Of a DNA stretch of 64,000 nt, positions 45,533-56,200 are shown piece by piece. A program made the translations under genes and the position numbers. Each line of letters begins with the position of its first letter. Position 1 is the first letter of the stretch. The stretch covers positions 51,832,501-51,896,500 of the forward strand of contig NC_073637.1 in NCBI RefSeq assembly GCF_029407905.1, written 5' to 3'. Below the pieces are notes generated by a model. It made no database searches. It was not told the origin of the DNA and worked only from the letters and a program-made list of their open reading frames with translations. Source of the stretch: Bubalus kerabau (lineage: Eukaryota; Chordata; Mammalia; Artiodactyla; Bovidae).

Positions 45533-46591
45533 CAATAAACTGTGGAAAATTCTGAAAGAGATGGGAATAACAGACCACCTGATCTGCCTCTTGAGAAATT
45601 TGTATGCAGGTCAGGAAGCAACAGTTAGAACTGGACATGGAACAACAGACTGGTTCCAAATAGGAAAAGGAGTACGTCAAGGATGTATATTGTCACCCTG
45701 CTTATTTAACTTATATGCAGAGTACATCATGAGAAACGCTGGACTGGAAGAAACACAAGCTGGAATCAAGATTGCCGGGAGAAATATCAATCACCTCAGA
45801 TATGCAGATGACACCACCCTTATGGCAGAAAGTGAAGAGGAACTAAAAAGCCTCTTGATGAAGGTGAAAGAGGAGAGTGAAAAAACTGGCTTAAAGCTCA
45901 ACATTCAGAAAACAAAGATCATGGCATCCGGTCCCATCACTTGATGGGAAATAGATGGGGAAACAGTGGAAACAGTGTCAGACTTTATTTTTCTGGGCTC
46001 CAAAATCACTGCAGATGGTGACTGCAGCCATGAAATTAAAAGACGCTTATTCCTCGGAAGGAAAGTTGTGACCAACCTAGATAGCATATTGAAAAGCAGA
46101 GACATTACTTTGCCAACAAAGGTCTGTCTAGTCAAGGCTATGGTTTTTCCTGTGGTCATGTATGGATGTGAGAGTTGGACTGTGAAGAAGGCTGAGCGCT
46201 GAAGAATTGATGCTTTTGAACTGTGGTATTGGAGAAGACTCTTGAGAGTCCCTTGGACTGCAAGGAGATCCAACCAGTCCATTCTGAAGGAGATCAGCCC
46301 TGGGATTTCTTTGGAAGGAATGATGCTAAAGCTGAAACTCCAGTACTTTGGCCACCTCATGTGAAGAGCTGACTCATTGGAAAAGACTCTGATGCTGGGA
46401 GGGATTGGGGGCAGGAGGAGAAGGGGACGACAGAGGATGAGATGGCTGGATGGCATCACTGACTCGATGGACGTGAGTCTGAGTGAACTCTGGGAGTTGG
46501 TGATGGACAGGGAGGCCTGGCGTGCTGCAATTAGTGGGCTCACAAAGAGTCGGGCACGACTGAGCGACTGATCTGATCTGATCTGATCTGA
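45533..46591 (+). mobile_element. BovB LINE, 1.06 kb copy
   Basis: RT sequence from just after motif A to the 3' end. The RT frame is open to 45944, with YADD near 45807-45818, and is closed by a TGA where other copies have TCA (45942-45944). Frame 45966-46202 continues until a TGA at the conserved Arg codon. The tail is a TGATC pentamer repeat (46568-46591), unlike the usual TGAAC type. It is among the better preserved RT segments here but is not intact. Confidence 0.95.
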
Positions 46592-46867
46592 GGGAAAATG
46601 GGAAGAGCAGTTATGAAAGAAATGGTGATTTTGTTTTCTTTTGTCAGGTTGGTTTATTTCCCCTCAGTTCTTGTCTCACCACAACAAAAATTTGAAACGA
46701 TGGACACCAATCAAGAAAGGGAATGCAAATATGCCTATGCTCAAGGCCGATTGAAAGTTGCAAGTTACATAACAACAGGCTCTGTTGTGTATGTCTTTTC
46801 ATATTTCAGTCTGTTATAATCAGATGTATATATGTATGGAGTACTTATGAACCCTTAATTGGCTCCT
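46592..46867. other. single-copy island with a 73-codon frame of unknown nature
   Basis: The plus-strand frame 46598-46819 ends in a hydrophobic segment and is not explained by any repeat I recognise. A pyrimidine-rich stretch ending in CAG (about 46634-46655) resembles a splice acceptor. I cannot assign a family. It could be an exon, a pseudogene piece or chance. The region is bordered by BovB on the left and the TSD of a BOV-A2 on the right. Confidence 0.35.
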
Positions 46868-46880
46868 AGAGGTCTAAGGT

Positions 46881-47156
46881 CGGAGAAGGCAATGGCACCC
46901 CACCCCAGTACTCTTGCCTGGAGAATCCCATGGACGGAGGAGCCTGGTGGGCTGCAGTCCATGGGGTCGCTGAGAGTTGGACACGACTGAGCAACTTCAC
47001 TTTCACTTTTCACTTTCATGCATTGGAGAAGGAAATGGCAACCCACTCCAGTGTTCTTGCCTGGAGAGTCCCAGGGACAGGGGAGAATGGTGGGCTACCT
47101 TCTCTGGGGTCACACAGAGTCAGACACGACTGAAGCAACTTAGCAGCAGCAGCAGC
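46881..47156 (+). mobile_element. BOV-A2 SINE, full dimer, 13-bp TSD
   Basis: An intact dimer with AGC tail is bounded by AGAGGTCTAAGGT at 46868-46880 and 47157-47169. Confidence 0.97.
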
Positions 47157-47169
47157 AGAGGTCTAAGGT

Positions 47170-48157
47170 GAGCTGAGGAGCCCCCTGTGCTTAGTTTGTG
47201 TATATTGTGTGCTTAGGGCACATGCTCTGGAGTTAGAGAAGCTCCTTTGGTTAGTTTGTAGCATATCTGTGAGCTCTTCTGGGCATGTCTGGACTGGGGT
47301 TTAGAGATTAGTTTGCATCCTTCCACCCTTAATTGCTCATGCCTAACTTCCTAACTAACACTTTGAATAGAAATATATGTGGAACATCTAAGTGGGGAAG
47401 GTTACCATACTCTTTAATTCCTGGTTCTGGCTGGTGAAAAAGATCTTAAGTAAAGATAAAGGTTTTATTTTTTTATTATTTATTTATTTAAAGTTAATTG
47501 GTTCATTAGAATTTAAATAATTGAAAGCAGATATTGTGGTTGTAATCATCAAAGAAGTGAAAAGAGTGAATTCTGAAGATAGAAAATGGTATTTTTAGTA
47601 TTTAAGCAGACAATATTAGAAGTCTGGAAATGAAACTCAGTCATTACCTGTGAATTAAAGAGTGTCACTAAAGACAATGGAGAAAAGGGGTTTCAGAAAT
47701 TAGAAGTGGTCAATAATACCAATTCCTACAAGGAGTTGTAATGACAGAGATCTCAAATTATCTGTTAGTGGAAAAAATATAAAAGACTCTATAGAACTTT
47801 CTATGAAGCAATTATCTTTTCTACTTTCCAGATGCACTTTATCTATTAGTATCAGTGTTAGTATTATTTGCTGTTTATCCTTTAAGTCCCCCAGTTAACT
47901 CCATGTATCAGGAAACTAAGGCTCAGAAAATTTATGAAAATTTCACACAGTCAGGCAGCTCTTAAGTGACAGAGAATCTAATATCTAATAGGTTGACTCC
48001 AGAACATTTTTTCTTTTCTTATCTTTGAAGTCTAATTACCATCTGTCACAAAAACCAAGATATTACATTACTATTGACTATATTACCTACACTGACTGTT
48101 TCATACAGATGACTTGTTTATTTTTCTACTGAAAGTTTGCACCCCTTAATCTCCATC
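47170..48157. other. single-copy DNA with one MIR fragment
   Basis: No gene is seen. An AT-rich low-complexity patch lies at about 47465-47495. A MIR fragment is annotated within it. Confidence 0.5.
47835..47990 (-). mobile_element. MIR SINE fragment
   Basis: The word GGAAACTAAGGCTCAGAAAA, followed by TCACACAGTCAGGCAG and AAGTGACAGAG, follows the reverse MIR core. Ends are approximate. Confidence 0.75.
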
Positions 48158-48465
48158 TGGGCTACCCTGATAGCTCAGCTGGGAATCTGCCTGCAATGTA
48201 GGAGACACTGGTTTGATTCCTGGATCAGGAGGATCTGCTGGAGAAGGGGTAGGCTACCCACTCCGGTATTCTTGGGCTTCCCTGGTGGCTCAGCTGGTAA
48301 AAAAAAAAAATCAGCCTGCAATGTGGGAGACCTGGATTCAATCCCTGGGTTGTAAAAATCCCCTGGAAAGGGGAATAGCTACCCATCCAGTATTCTGGCC
48401 TAGAGAATTCTGTGGCCTGTTGAGTCCATGGGATCTCAGTGAGTAGGACATGACTGAGCGACTTT
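48158..48465 (+). mobile_element. Bov-tA variant with two tRNA-like heads
   Basis: A first head and the start of the BovA body end at a CCGGTATTCTT word and run straight into a second head (GGGCTTCCCTGGTGGCTCAG) and a full Bov-tA. The junction is the same as in the copy at 39.5 kb. An A run of about 12 interrupts the second head after GCTGGT. Confidence 0.88.
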
Positions 48466-48479
48466 TATTTCTCTCATCT

Positions 48480-50100
48480 CCCCCCTGCCTACCCTCTGGT
48501 AACCCATTTGTTCTGTATTTGTGATTCTGTTTTTGTTTTGTTATGCTTATTTTTAAATTTTATTTTAGATTCCACATACAAGTGAAGTCATATGGTATTT
48601 ATCTGTCTCTATCTGACATTTAATTTAGCATAATAACCCTCTAGGTTCACCAATGTTTTTGCAAATGTGAATATTTCATTCTAGTTTTATATATATATAT
48701 ATGAAAGGGAAAGTCACTCAGTCGTGTCCGACTCTTTGGGACCCTGTGGACTATACAGCCCATGGAATTCTCTAGGCGAGAACATTGGAGTGGGTAGCCT
48801 TTCCATCCTCCAGGGCATCTTCCCAATCCAGGGATTGGACCCATGTCTCCTGCATTGCAGGCAGATTCTTTACCAGTTGAGCCACAAGGGAAGCCCATAT
48901 ATATATATAGATACACACCCCCCCCCCCACATATTCTTTATCCAATCATCTATGGATGGTTTCTTAGGTTTCTTTTGTATTTTGGCTATTGCAAATAACA
49001 CTGCAATGAACATAGGGGTACATATATCATTTCAAATGAGTGTTTTCCTTTTCTTAGAATAAATATCCAGGAATAGAATTGGTAAATTGTATGGCAGTTA
49101 TACTTTTAATTTTTAATAACTCTATACTGTTTTCTATAGTGGTTGTACCAATTAACTTTCCAACCAACAGTGGATGAGGACTTTCTTTTCTCCACAGCCT
49201 TGCCAACACTTGATCATATGTGGCTTGAACTGCTATCTCTCCAGGGAATATCTCAGAGTCTGTGTAATTCCCCTCCTCCTCTGTGTTCTCTCCTAGGGGT
49301 GTGGGTCCCTGCTTGATCCCTTGTCTTCCCTTCCTATCTGATTCTGTGTGTATCTTTCTTTACAACCTTGATTGAGAAGAGTCTGCCAATCTCCAGTATG
49401 TTTTCAGTCAGAATTGGTCCACACATGGATGTATATTTATGTGTTTATGGGGCAGGTGACATCAGCATCCTCCTACTTTGCCATTTTGATCACCTCTCTG
49501 GGGGATTTTATTATTGCTGATTGTGTTTTTATTACTGGTTATGTGTCTGTTCAAATTTGAGAGATCGTATGTTTCTAGGAATTTGTCCGTTTCTTGTAGG
49601 TTGTCCATTTTATTGGTATACAATTGTTCATAATAATCGCTTATGATCCTTTGTACTTCTGCAGTGTTGATTGTAATTTCTTTTTCATTTCTGATTTTAT
49701 TTGTTTGGGCTCTCTCTTTTATGAGTCTGGTTAAAGTGTCATCAATTTTGTTCATCTTTTCAAGAAACCAGCTCTTACTGATCTTTTCTATTTTTTGGCT
49801 CTATTTTAGGTTTTTTTTGTTCTGATCTTTGGGTTTTATTAGTTCTTCTTTTCCTAGCTTTTTTAGGTGTAAGGATAGGTTGTTTATTTGAGATTTTTCT
49901 ACATTTCTGAGATAGGCTTGTATCACTATAAATTTCCCTTTTAGAACTGCTTTGCTGTATGTCCTAGATTTTGAATTACTGTGTTCTCATTTCCATTGCC
50001 TCCAGATGTTTTTTTAATTGGTATTTATTCTTTGATTTCTTCAGTGGCTCACTGGGTCATTTCAGAACCTATTTTCTTAAACTTTTTCTTTGAATTAATT
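48480..50100 (-). mobile_element. ancient L1 pieces, 3' UTR and ORF2 RT region
   Basis: 48480-49220 is L1 3'-side sequence in reverse (AGATTCCACATACAAGTGA near 48569; later GAGGACTTTCTTTTCTCCAC). 49531-50100 is reverse ORF2 RT-side sequence (GTATGTTTCTAGGAATTTG near 49567; TTTGATTTCTTCAGTGG near 50032). The intervening 49221-49530 is not assigned. One old L1 with an internal rearrangement, or two separate L1s, would both fit. Confidence 0.72.
48702..48896 (-). mobile_element. Bov-tA SINE at an AT repeat
   Basis: A complete reverse Bov-tA is inserted in a TATATA tract, which continues on both sides and serves as an imprecise TSD. A C run follows at about 48918-48929. Confidence 0.9.
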
Positions 50101-50638
50101 TATAACCTAAATGAGATCAGATTCAGTGGATATGTAGTGTTGTAGGTAAAACTTGCATTAAGAAATTAAAAAATGAATGAGACATCTACCCATTTATTCA
50201 TTCACTTATCCACTGTATATTTATGTTATATATTCAATATTTACTCTATATATTCAATATTATCTAAGACTTGGTATTTTGTTAAGTGCTGGAAATAACA
50301 AATAAATACATAAATAAAAGAATAAGTTGAGCTCTTTACACTAGATTTCATTATGTTTTGAAGTGATTTTGCATTTTAAAATTTGCTCTAAAATAGAAAT
50401 ATCACTTAGATAGGAGTTAGAATAGAACATATCTTTTGTAAGGTAATAAATCAATAAACATTATCACACAGTGAAACAAAACAAAAAAAAGACCTTCAGA
50501 GGAAGATGTAGAAACAAAGATAATGATGAGGGTATGATCTATGGAACAAGTGTGCTGAGGAGATGTGAAATATGGCTACAATTAGGAAAGCAGCAGTTCC
50601 TGAAAATTGTTGAGATGATACCCATGTAACCCATTTAT
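50101..50638. other. single-copy spacer
   Basis: AT-rich sequence with a repeated ATATTCAATATTTACTC-like word near 50228-50262. Nothing coding is seen. Confidence 0.5.
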
Positions 50639-51323
50639 TACTGGGTTTAGGCTGAAGGTTTGTTCCCACAGCCCAAGTCATATGTTGAAGTCCTGATCTC
50701 CAATGTTATGGCTTTGGAGGTAGAGATCTTAGGAGATATTTAGGCTCAGATGCTGCTGCTGCTGCTAAGTCGCTTCAGTTGTGTCCGACTCTGTGCGACC
50801 CCATAGATGGCAGCCCACCAGGCTCCCCCATCCTTGGGATTCTCCAGGCAAGAACACTGGAGTGGGTTGCCATTTCCTTCTCCAAGGCATGAAATTGAAA
50901 AGTGAAAGTGAAGTCGCTCAGTCGTGTCCGACTCCTAGCGACCCCATGGACTACAGCCTATCAGGCTCCTCTGTCCATGGGATTTTCCAGGCAAGAGTAC
51001 TGGAGTGGAGTGCCATTGCCTTCTCCGAGGCTCAGATGCGGTCATAAGGATTTGGCTCCCATGATGGAATTAATGTCATTGTAAGCAGAGGACAAGGGAC
51101 TAGAGACCTGTGCTCTCTCTCCTTCTCTTCCTCCCTTCCCACATTTAAGGACATAGCAAACAGGCAACTCTCCTCAAGCCAGGAAGAGATCTCTTACTGG
51201 ACTGAAATCGCCAGCACCTTGATCTTGAACTTCTTATCCTCCAGAACTGTAAGAAATCAGTGTCTGTTTTTTTTTAAGCAACCAGTCTATGGTATTCTGT
51301 TATAGTAACCTGAACTAAGACAC
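50639..51323 (+). mobile_element. MaLR LTR (MST-like), split by BOV-A2
   Basis: A forward MaLR LTR: early CATATGTTGAAGTCCTGATC, late CCAGAACTGTAAGAAATCAG and final CTGTTATAGTAACCTGAACT. It is opposite in orientation to the two at 7.5 and 10.3 kb. No MaLR internal region is visible. Confidence 0.83.
50753..51027 (-). mobile_element. BOV-A2 SINE in MaLR LTR, 11-bp TSD
   Basis: A full reverse dimer is bounded by AGGCTCAGATG at 50742-50752 and 51028-51038, which is LTR sequence. Confidence 0.96.
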
Positions 51324-53489
51324 CTTCCTTCATTGAATTCATTTTAAATTAATAAAAATAATAAAAAAAATTCAGGTTTATAAGCAAATACAAAAGTGTG
51401 GTTCATTTGAAAAAGATTATCTCAGCAAGAATTTTGAGAGTTTCAATATTGTGAAATATAGATCTGCGTTTTCTCACATGCATGTTTTGTCCAAGGAAAT
51501 ACAGAATTCCTTATGTCAAAATTAAGCTTTATTGCAAACAATAGAAAAGCAAAATTTGAAAAACCTTAGAAAATATTTTTCACCCCTCAGGAAACCTTGT
51601 TAGTACACACAGAACATCCAGGATAACTGGCATTTCTAGAAAGGGAGAATCTCCAATAATTCTTTATAGTTTTTGTTTCTAAGTCAGAAAATTGTTGATT
51701 TTTTTGCAACCTAAATCCTTCCTTTTACAAATTAAGCCCATTGGGTGGTCTTTTCTGATCTGGTTTTAAGGCTATTGAACTTAAATAAAGGTTTAAAATA
51801 CACTGTTGTTATTAATATGTTTTATATATTCAATATAAATATAATTTTTATTTTCATACACTGAAAATACAGTTAAATGCAGAAAAGTAGGAATTTGTTT
51901 TTTAGAATTACAGAGAATAGCCAAATTAAGAATAAATAAAATTAAGTTGTATTGTTTACTATGAAACCTCAGGAGAAATATTTATAATAAATCAGAAAAA
52001 AATTGAAAAAGCATTGTTAGTCAATTAAACTAAGTATTCATCATTTTCATTTATCTCTTTATACACCATAGCATTACTGGTTGTTTATCAAATAAACCAA
52101 TTATAATATTATTATTTTTTACTGTGTCAACTGGTTACTCCCCATCTTCCCAAAAATAAATCCACCAGAATTTACATGTAGTTCAAGCAAAACTGAGGTT
52201 ATTAAAACTACTACAGCAAGGAATAACACCAGCTTGATAAAGTCTGAGTAATAATGTTAAGTGAAAGAGGAAAACTAGTATCATATTTTTTGGCTTTGGA
52301 ATCTGATAGTAAATAGTTTAAGACATATTAAATACAGGGAACTGATTAGAGTTGGGTAAATTTCATGCCATAAGACTTGAGTATTGCAAGGATCTTGAAA
52401 CAAATTTTGATAAGTAGAACATTTGTTTGAAAAGCAAACTTTATGGCCAAGTTGCCAATCTAATGTCCTGAAAATAAACTGTTTGCCCAAATAAGGAAAC
52501 TATTTGCCCTCAAAATAGTTTTATAGAGACTCCTGAAGTAAATACTTAAGTTATTTATTCCAGGCTTACCATCTTGGGCAATAATTTTTTAATAGCAAAT
52601 ATTTAACAAATGTTGAAACCTGGTTTCAACTTTCAGTCTTCATAGTTAAGATGAATGAAGTGAGCTCGATCCTCAAGTGCTCATTACAAACATTTAATCA
52701 GGTGAAATTTCTGAAATCCTGAACAGGCTGGGTTTTCCTTGGAAAACTTGCTGAATATCCAGGCTTTTCATTCACTTGTTACTGAGTAGTGAGTGAGGCA
52801 TTTTTTTTGTTGTTGCTAGATTGTCTACTCTGTTGGCTTAAGGTTTTAGGATTTATGGATAAAACAAATACTGGCAACTTGTTTATTGTAGCAGTTTGGT
52901 TACATACAATTGCCATATTTGAAATGTAAGAACCCAGTTGACTTTTCACAATACATGTGAAATAGAAAGCTGAATTTTACAAGGAAACAGCATGGTTTCT
53001 GAATCATTTCTTCTCAGTGAATATCTGGACTATTCTTAGTCAAAACTTGAAATTTACATCCATTGATCATCTTTTTAAGGTTGCTTGAGGAAGCAAGAAA
53101 TTCATCTACTTTATGTCATAAGATTTTTTTGTTATTATATACATTTTTGTTCAAATTATTGTTCTTCATTTGAATAGGCAGGATGAGTTTCAGATCCTGG
53201 GGGATTCACTGGCTTTCAATATTAAGCCTAGCTCTCTTGCTCTCTTCCCTATCCTCAGCATGTGGCACACCCTTGTTTGCAGATTTGAGATATTAAAATC
53301 CAGCCATTATGCCGGAGTACCCCTTCACTGCATCAAATAAGGAAGGCACATAACATTAAAGCTCTCTTGTGTTTTACTCATTTATGTGACACTGAGTTCA
53401 GCGTGCAAAGCCCAATTGTTGATAAGATAAAATATAGCCTGCCTTTGGTTGAATTCTTGGAAACTAAATTAAAAGATTGTTTTTAACAC
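51324..53489. other. single-copy AT-rich DNA, largest repeat-free block
   Basis: Over 2 kb without any bovid SINE or BovB, unusual for this window. No coding frame above 70 codons and no splice pattern stands out. Candidate conserved noncoding sequence could lie here, but nothing in the sequence alone proves it. Confidence 0.5.
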
Positions 53490-55800
53490 ATTAAAAGAAT
53501 CATACAGCATGATCAAGTGGGGTTTATCCCAGAGATGCAAGGATTCTTCAACATATGCAAATCAGTCAATGTAGTACAGCATATAAATCAATTGAAAGAT
53601 AAAAAAATATGATAATAGATGCAGGAAAATTTAATAGCCATTTATGATTAAAAGCTCTCCAGAAAATGAGCATAGAAGAAACCTATCTCAACATAATGAA
53701 GGCCATATGTGACAAACCCACAGCAAACATTCTCGATGGTGAAAAACTGAAAGCATATTCACTAAGATCAGGAACAAGACAAGGGTGCCCATTCTCCTCC
53801 TATCATTTAATATGGTTTTGTAAGTCCTAGCCACAACAATGGGAAGAGAAAAAGAAAAGTAATGCAAACTGGAAAAAAGAAGTAAACCTCTCACTGTTTT
53901 CAGACAACATGATACTATATACAGAAAAACCCTAAAGATGCCATCAGAAAATTACTTGAGCTAATCAATGAATTTAGTAAAGTTGCAGGGTACTAACTTA
54001 ATAAACAGAAATACCTTGCATTCCTATACACTAACAACAAAAAAATCTGAAAGAGAAATTAAGGAAGCAATCTCATTCACCATGGCAACAAAAATAATAA
54101 AACACCTAGGAATAAACCTATCTCAAAAGACCTGTATACAGAAAAACTAAGACACTGATGGAAAAAAATAAATAAATAAAGGCAATACAAACAGATGGAG
54201 AGATATATTATGTTCTTGGATTGGAAAAATCAATACTGTTAAAATGACTATACAACCCAAAGCAATCTATACATTCAATGCAATCCCTATCAGATTGCCA
54301 ATGATGTCTTTCTCCAGAACTAGAATAAAAATATTAACAATCTGTATGGAAACACAAAAGAGCCTGAATAACCAAAGCAATCTTGAGAAAAAAGAATGGA
54401 GCTGGTGGAATCAACTTCCCTGACTTCAGACTATACTACAAAGCTCCAGGAACCAAGACAGTATGGTACTGGCACAAAAACTGAAATGCAGATCAATGTA
54501 ACAAGATAGAAATCCTAGAGATACACCCATGCACTTATGGGGACCTTACCTTTGACAAAGGAGGCAAGAATATACAATGGAGAAAAGATAGCTCTTCAAT
54601 AAGTGGTGCTGGGAAAACTGGAGAGCTACACATTAAATAATGAAATTAGAACACTTCCTAATACCAAACACAAAAATAAACTCAAAGTGGATTAAAGATT
54701 TATGTAAGGTCATAAACTATAAAGCTCTTAGAGGAAAACAGGGAGTACATTCCTTGACATAATTCACAGTATAATAAAAATTTAAACACATAAATCTATG
54801 ACCCAGCTCCTAGAGTAATGGAATCAGATAAAAATAAGCAAGTGGGATCTAATTATATCTAAAAGCTTTTGCACAGTAAAGTAAACTATGAACAAAATGA
54901 AAAGACAATCCTCAGAATGGGGAAAAAAAAAAAAAATTCTTGCAACTGAAACAACTGACAAAGGATTAATCTCCAAAACATTCAAGCAGTTCATGCAACT
55001 CAATATCAGAAAAACAAACAACCCAATTAAAAAATGGGCAGAAAACCTTAACAGATATTTCTGCAAAGAAGATATACAGATGGCCAGCAAACACAATGAA
55101 AAGATGCTCATCACTGACCATTATTCGAGAAATGCAAATCAAAACTACAATGAGTATCACCTCACGCTGGTCAGAATGACTATCATCAAAAAATCTACGA
55201 ACAATAGATGCTGGAGAGGGTGTGGAGAAAAGGGAACCCTCTTGTAGTGTTGATGGGAATGTAAATTGATATAGCCACTATGGAGAAGAGTGTGTGTTGT
55301 GCTGTGCTTAGTCACTCAGTTGTGTCTGACTCTTTGCAACACTATGGACCATCGCCAGCCAGGCTCCTCTGTCCATGGGAATTCTCCAGGCAAGAATACT
55401 GGAGTGGGTTGCTGTGCCTTCCTCCAGGGGATTTTTCCAGCCCAGGGATTGAACCCAGGTCTCTAGCATTTCAGGTGGATTCTTTACTATCTGAGCCCCT
55501 GGAGATGCCTTAAAAAACTAGGAATGAAACTACTGTATTACCCAGAAGTCCCACTACTGAGCGTATACTCTGAGTAAACCATAATTGAAAAAGACACATG
55601 AACGTCCATGTTCATTGCAGCAGTATTCACAATAGCTAAGTCATGGAAGTAACCTAGATGTCCACTGACAGATGAATGAATAAAGAAGTTGTTGTACACA
55701 TATGCGATGAAATATTACTCAGCCATAAAAAAGAATGTATTTAATTTTAGTGAGGTGGATGAACCTAGAGCCTGTTATACAGAGTGAAGTAAGTCAAAAG
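53490..55800 (+). pseudogene. L1 ORF2 C-terminal half, decayed
   Basis: The remnant encodes the RT domain from before the GTRQGCP-like segment (near 53770) to the C-terminus. The catalytic FADD box reads FSDN at about 53898-53909, so its second Asp is lost. Frames 53968-54150 and 54888-55247 carry further ORF2 pieces, separated by stops and indels. The Bov-tA at 55.3-55.5 kb interrupts the region. No activity is possible. Confidence 0.88.
55292..55507 (-). mobile_element. Bov-tA SINE in L1
   Basis: A complete reverse Bov-tA has its head near 55507 and a GTGTTGTGCTGTGC tail on the plus strand. L1 sequence matches on both sides. Confidence 0.92.
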
Positions 55801-56200
55801 AGAAAAACAAATATTAATACATATGTATATATGGAACCTAGTAATATGGTACTGATAAATCTATTTGCAGAGCAGGAATAGACATGCAGACTTCAAGAAC
55901 AGACTTGTGGACACAGCAGAGGAAGGAGAGAGTGGGACAGACTGGATTGAGAAATTAGCATTGAAACATAAATATTACCATATGTCAAATAGATAATCAA
56001 TGGAAGATGCCCCTGTGATAACACAGAGATCTCCACATAGTACTCTGTGAGAACCTAGAGGGGTGGGATGGGTCAGGGGTTAGGAGACCAGTTTCAAGAG
56101 GGAACAAAATATGTATACTTATGGCTAATTCATGATGTTATATAGCAGAAGCTGGCACAATATTATAAATCAATTATCCTCTGATTAAAAATAAACTTTA

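Larger units (their letters stand above)
53490..56200 (+). mobile_element. L1 LINE, 3' 2.7 kb (ORF2 end and 3' UTR)
   Basis: The copy starts within the RT region (AAGTGGGGTTTATCCCAGAG near 53515) and runs to the 3' UTR and tail at about 56200. A reverse Bov-tA lies at 55292-55507. The 3' tail received a younger L1. Substitution load and many stops mark it as old. Confidence 0.93.

Noticed and set aside
8422..51027. CRISPR-like array of recurrent repeats
   Set aside because: The recurring units are dispersed SINEs in both orientations with individual TSDs and irregular spacing, in a eukaryotic genome.
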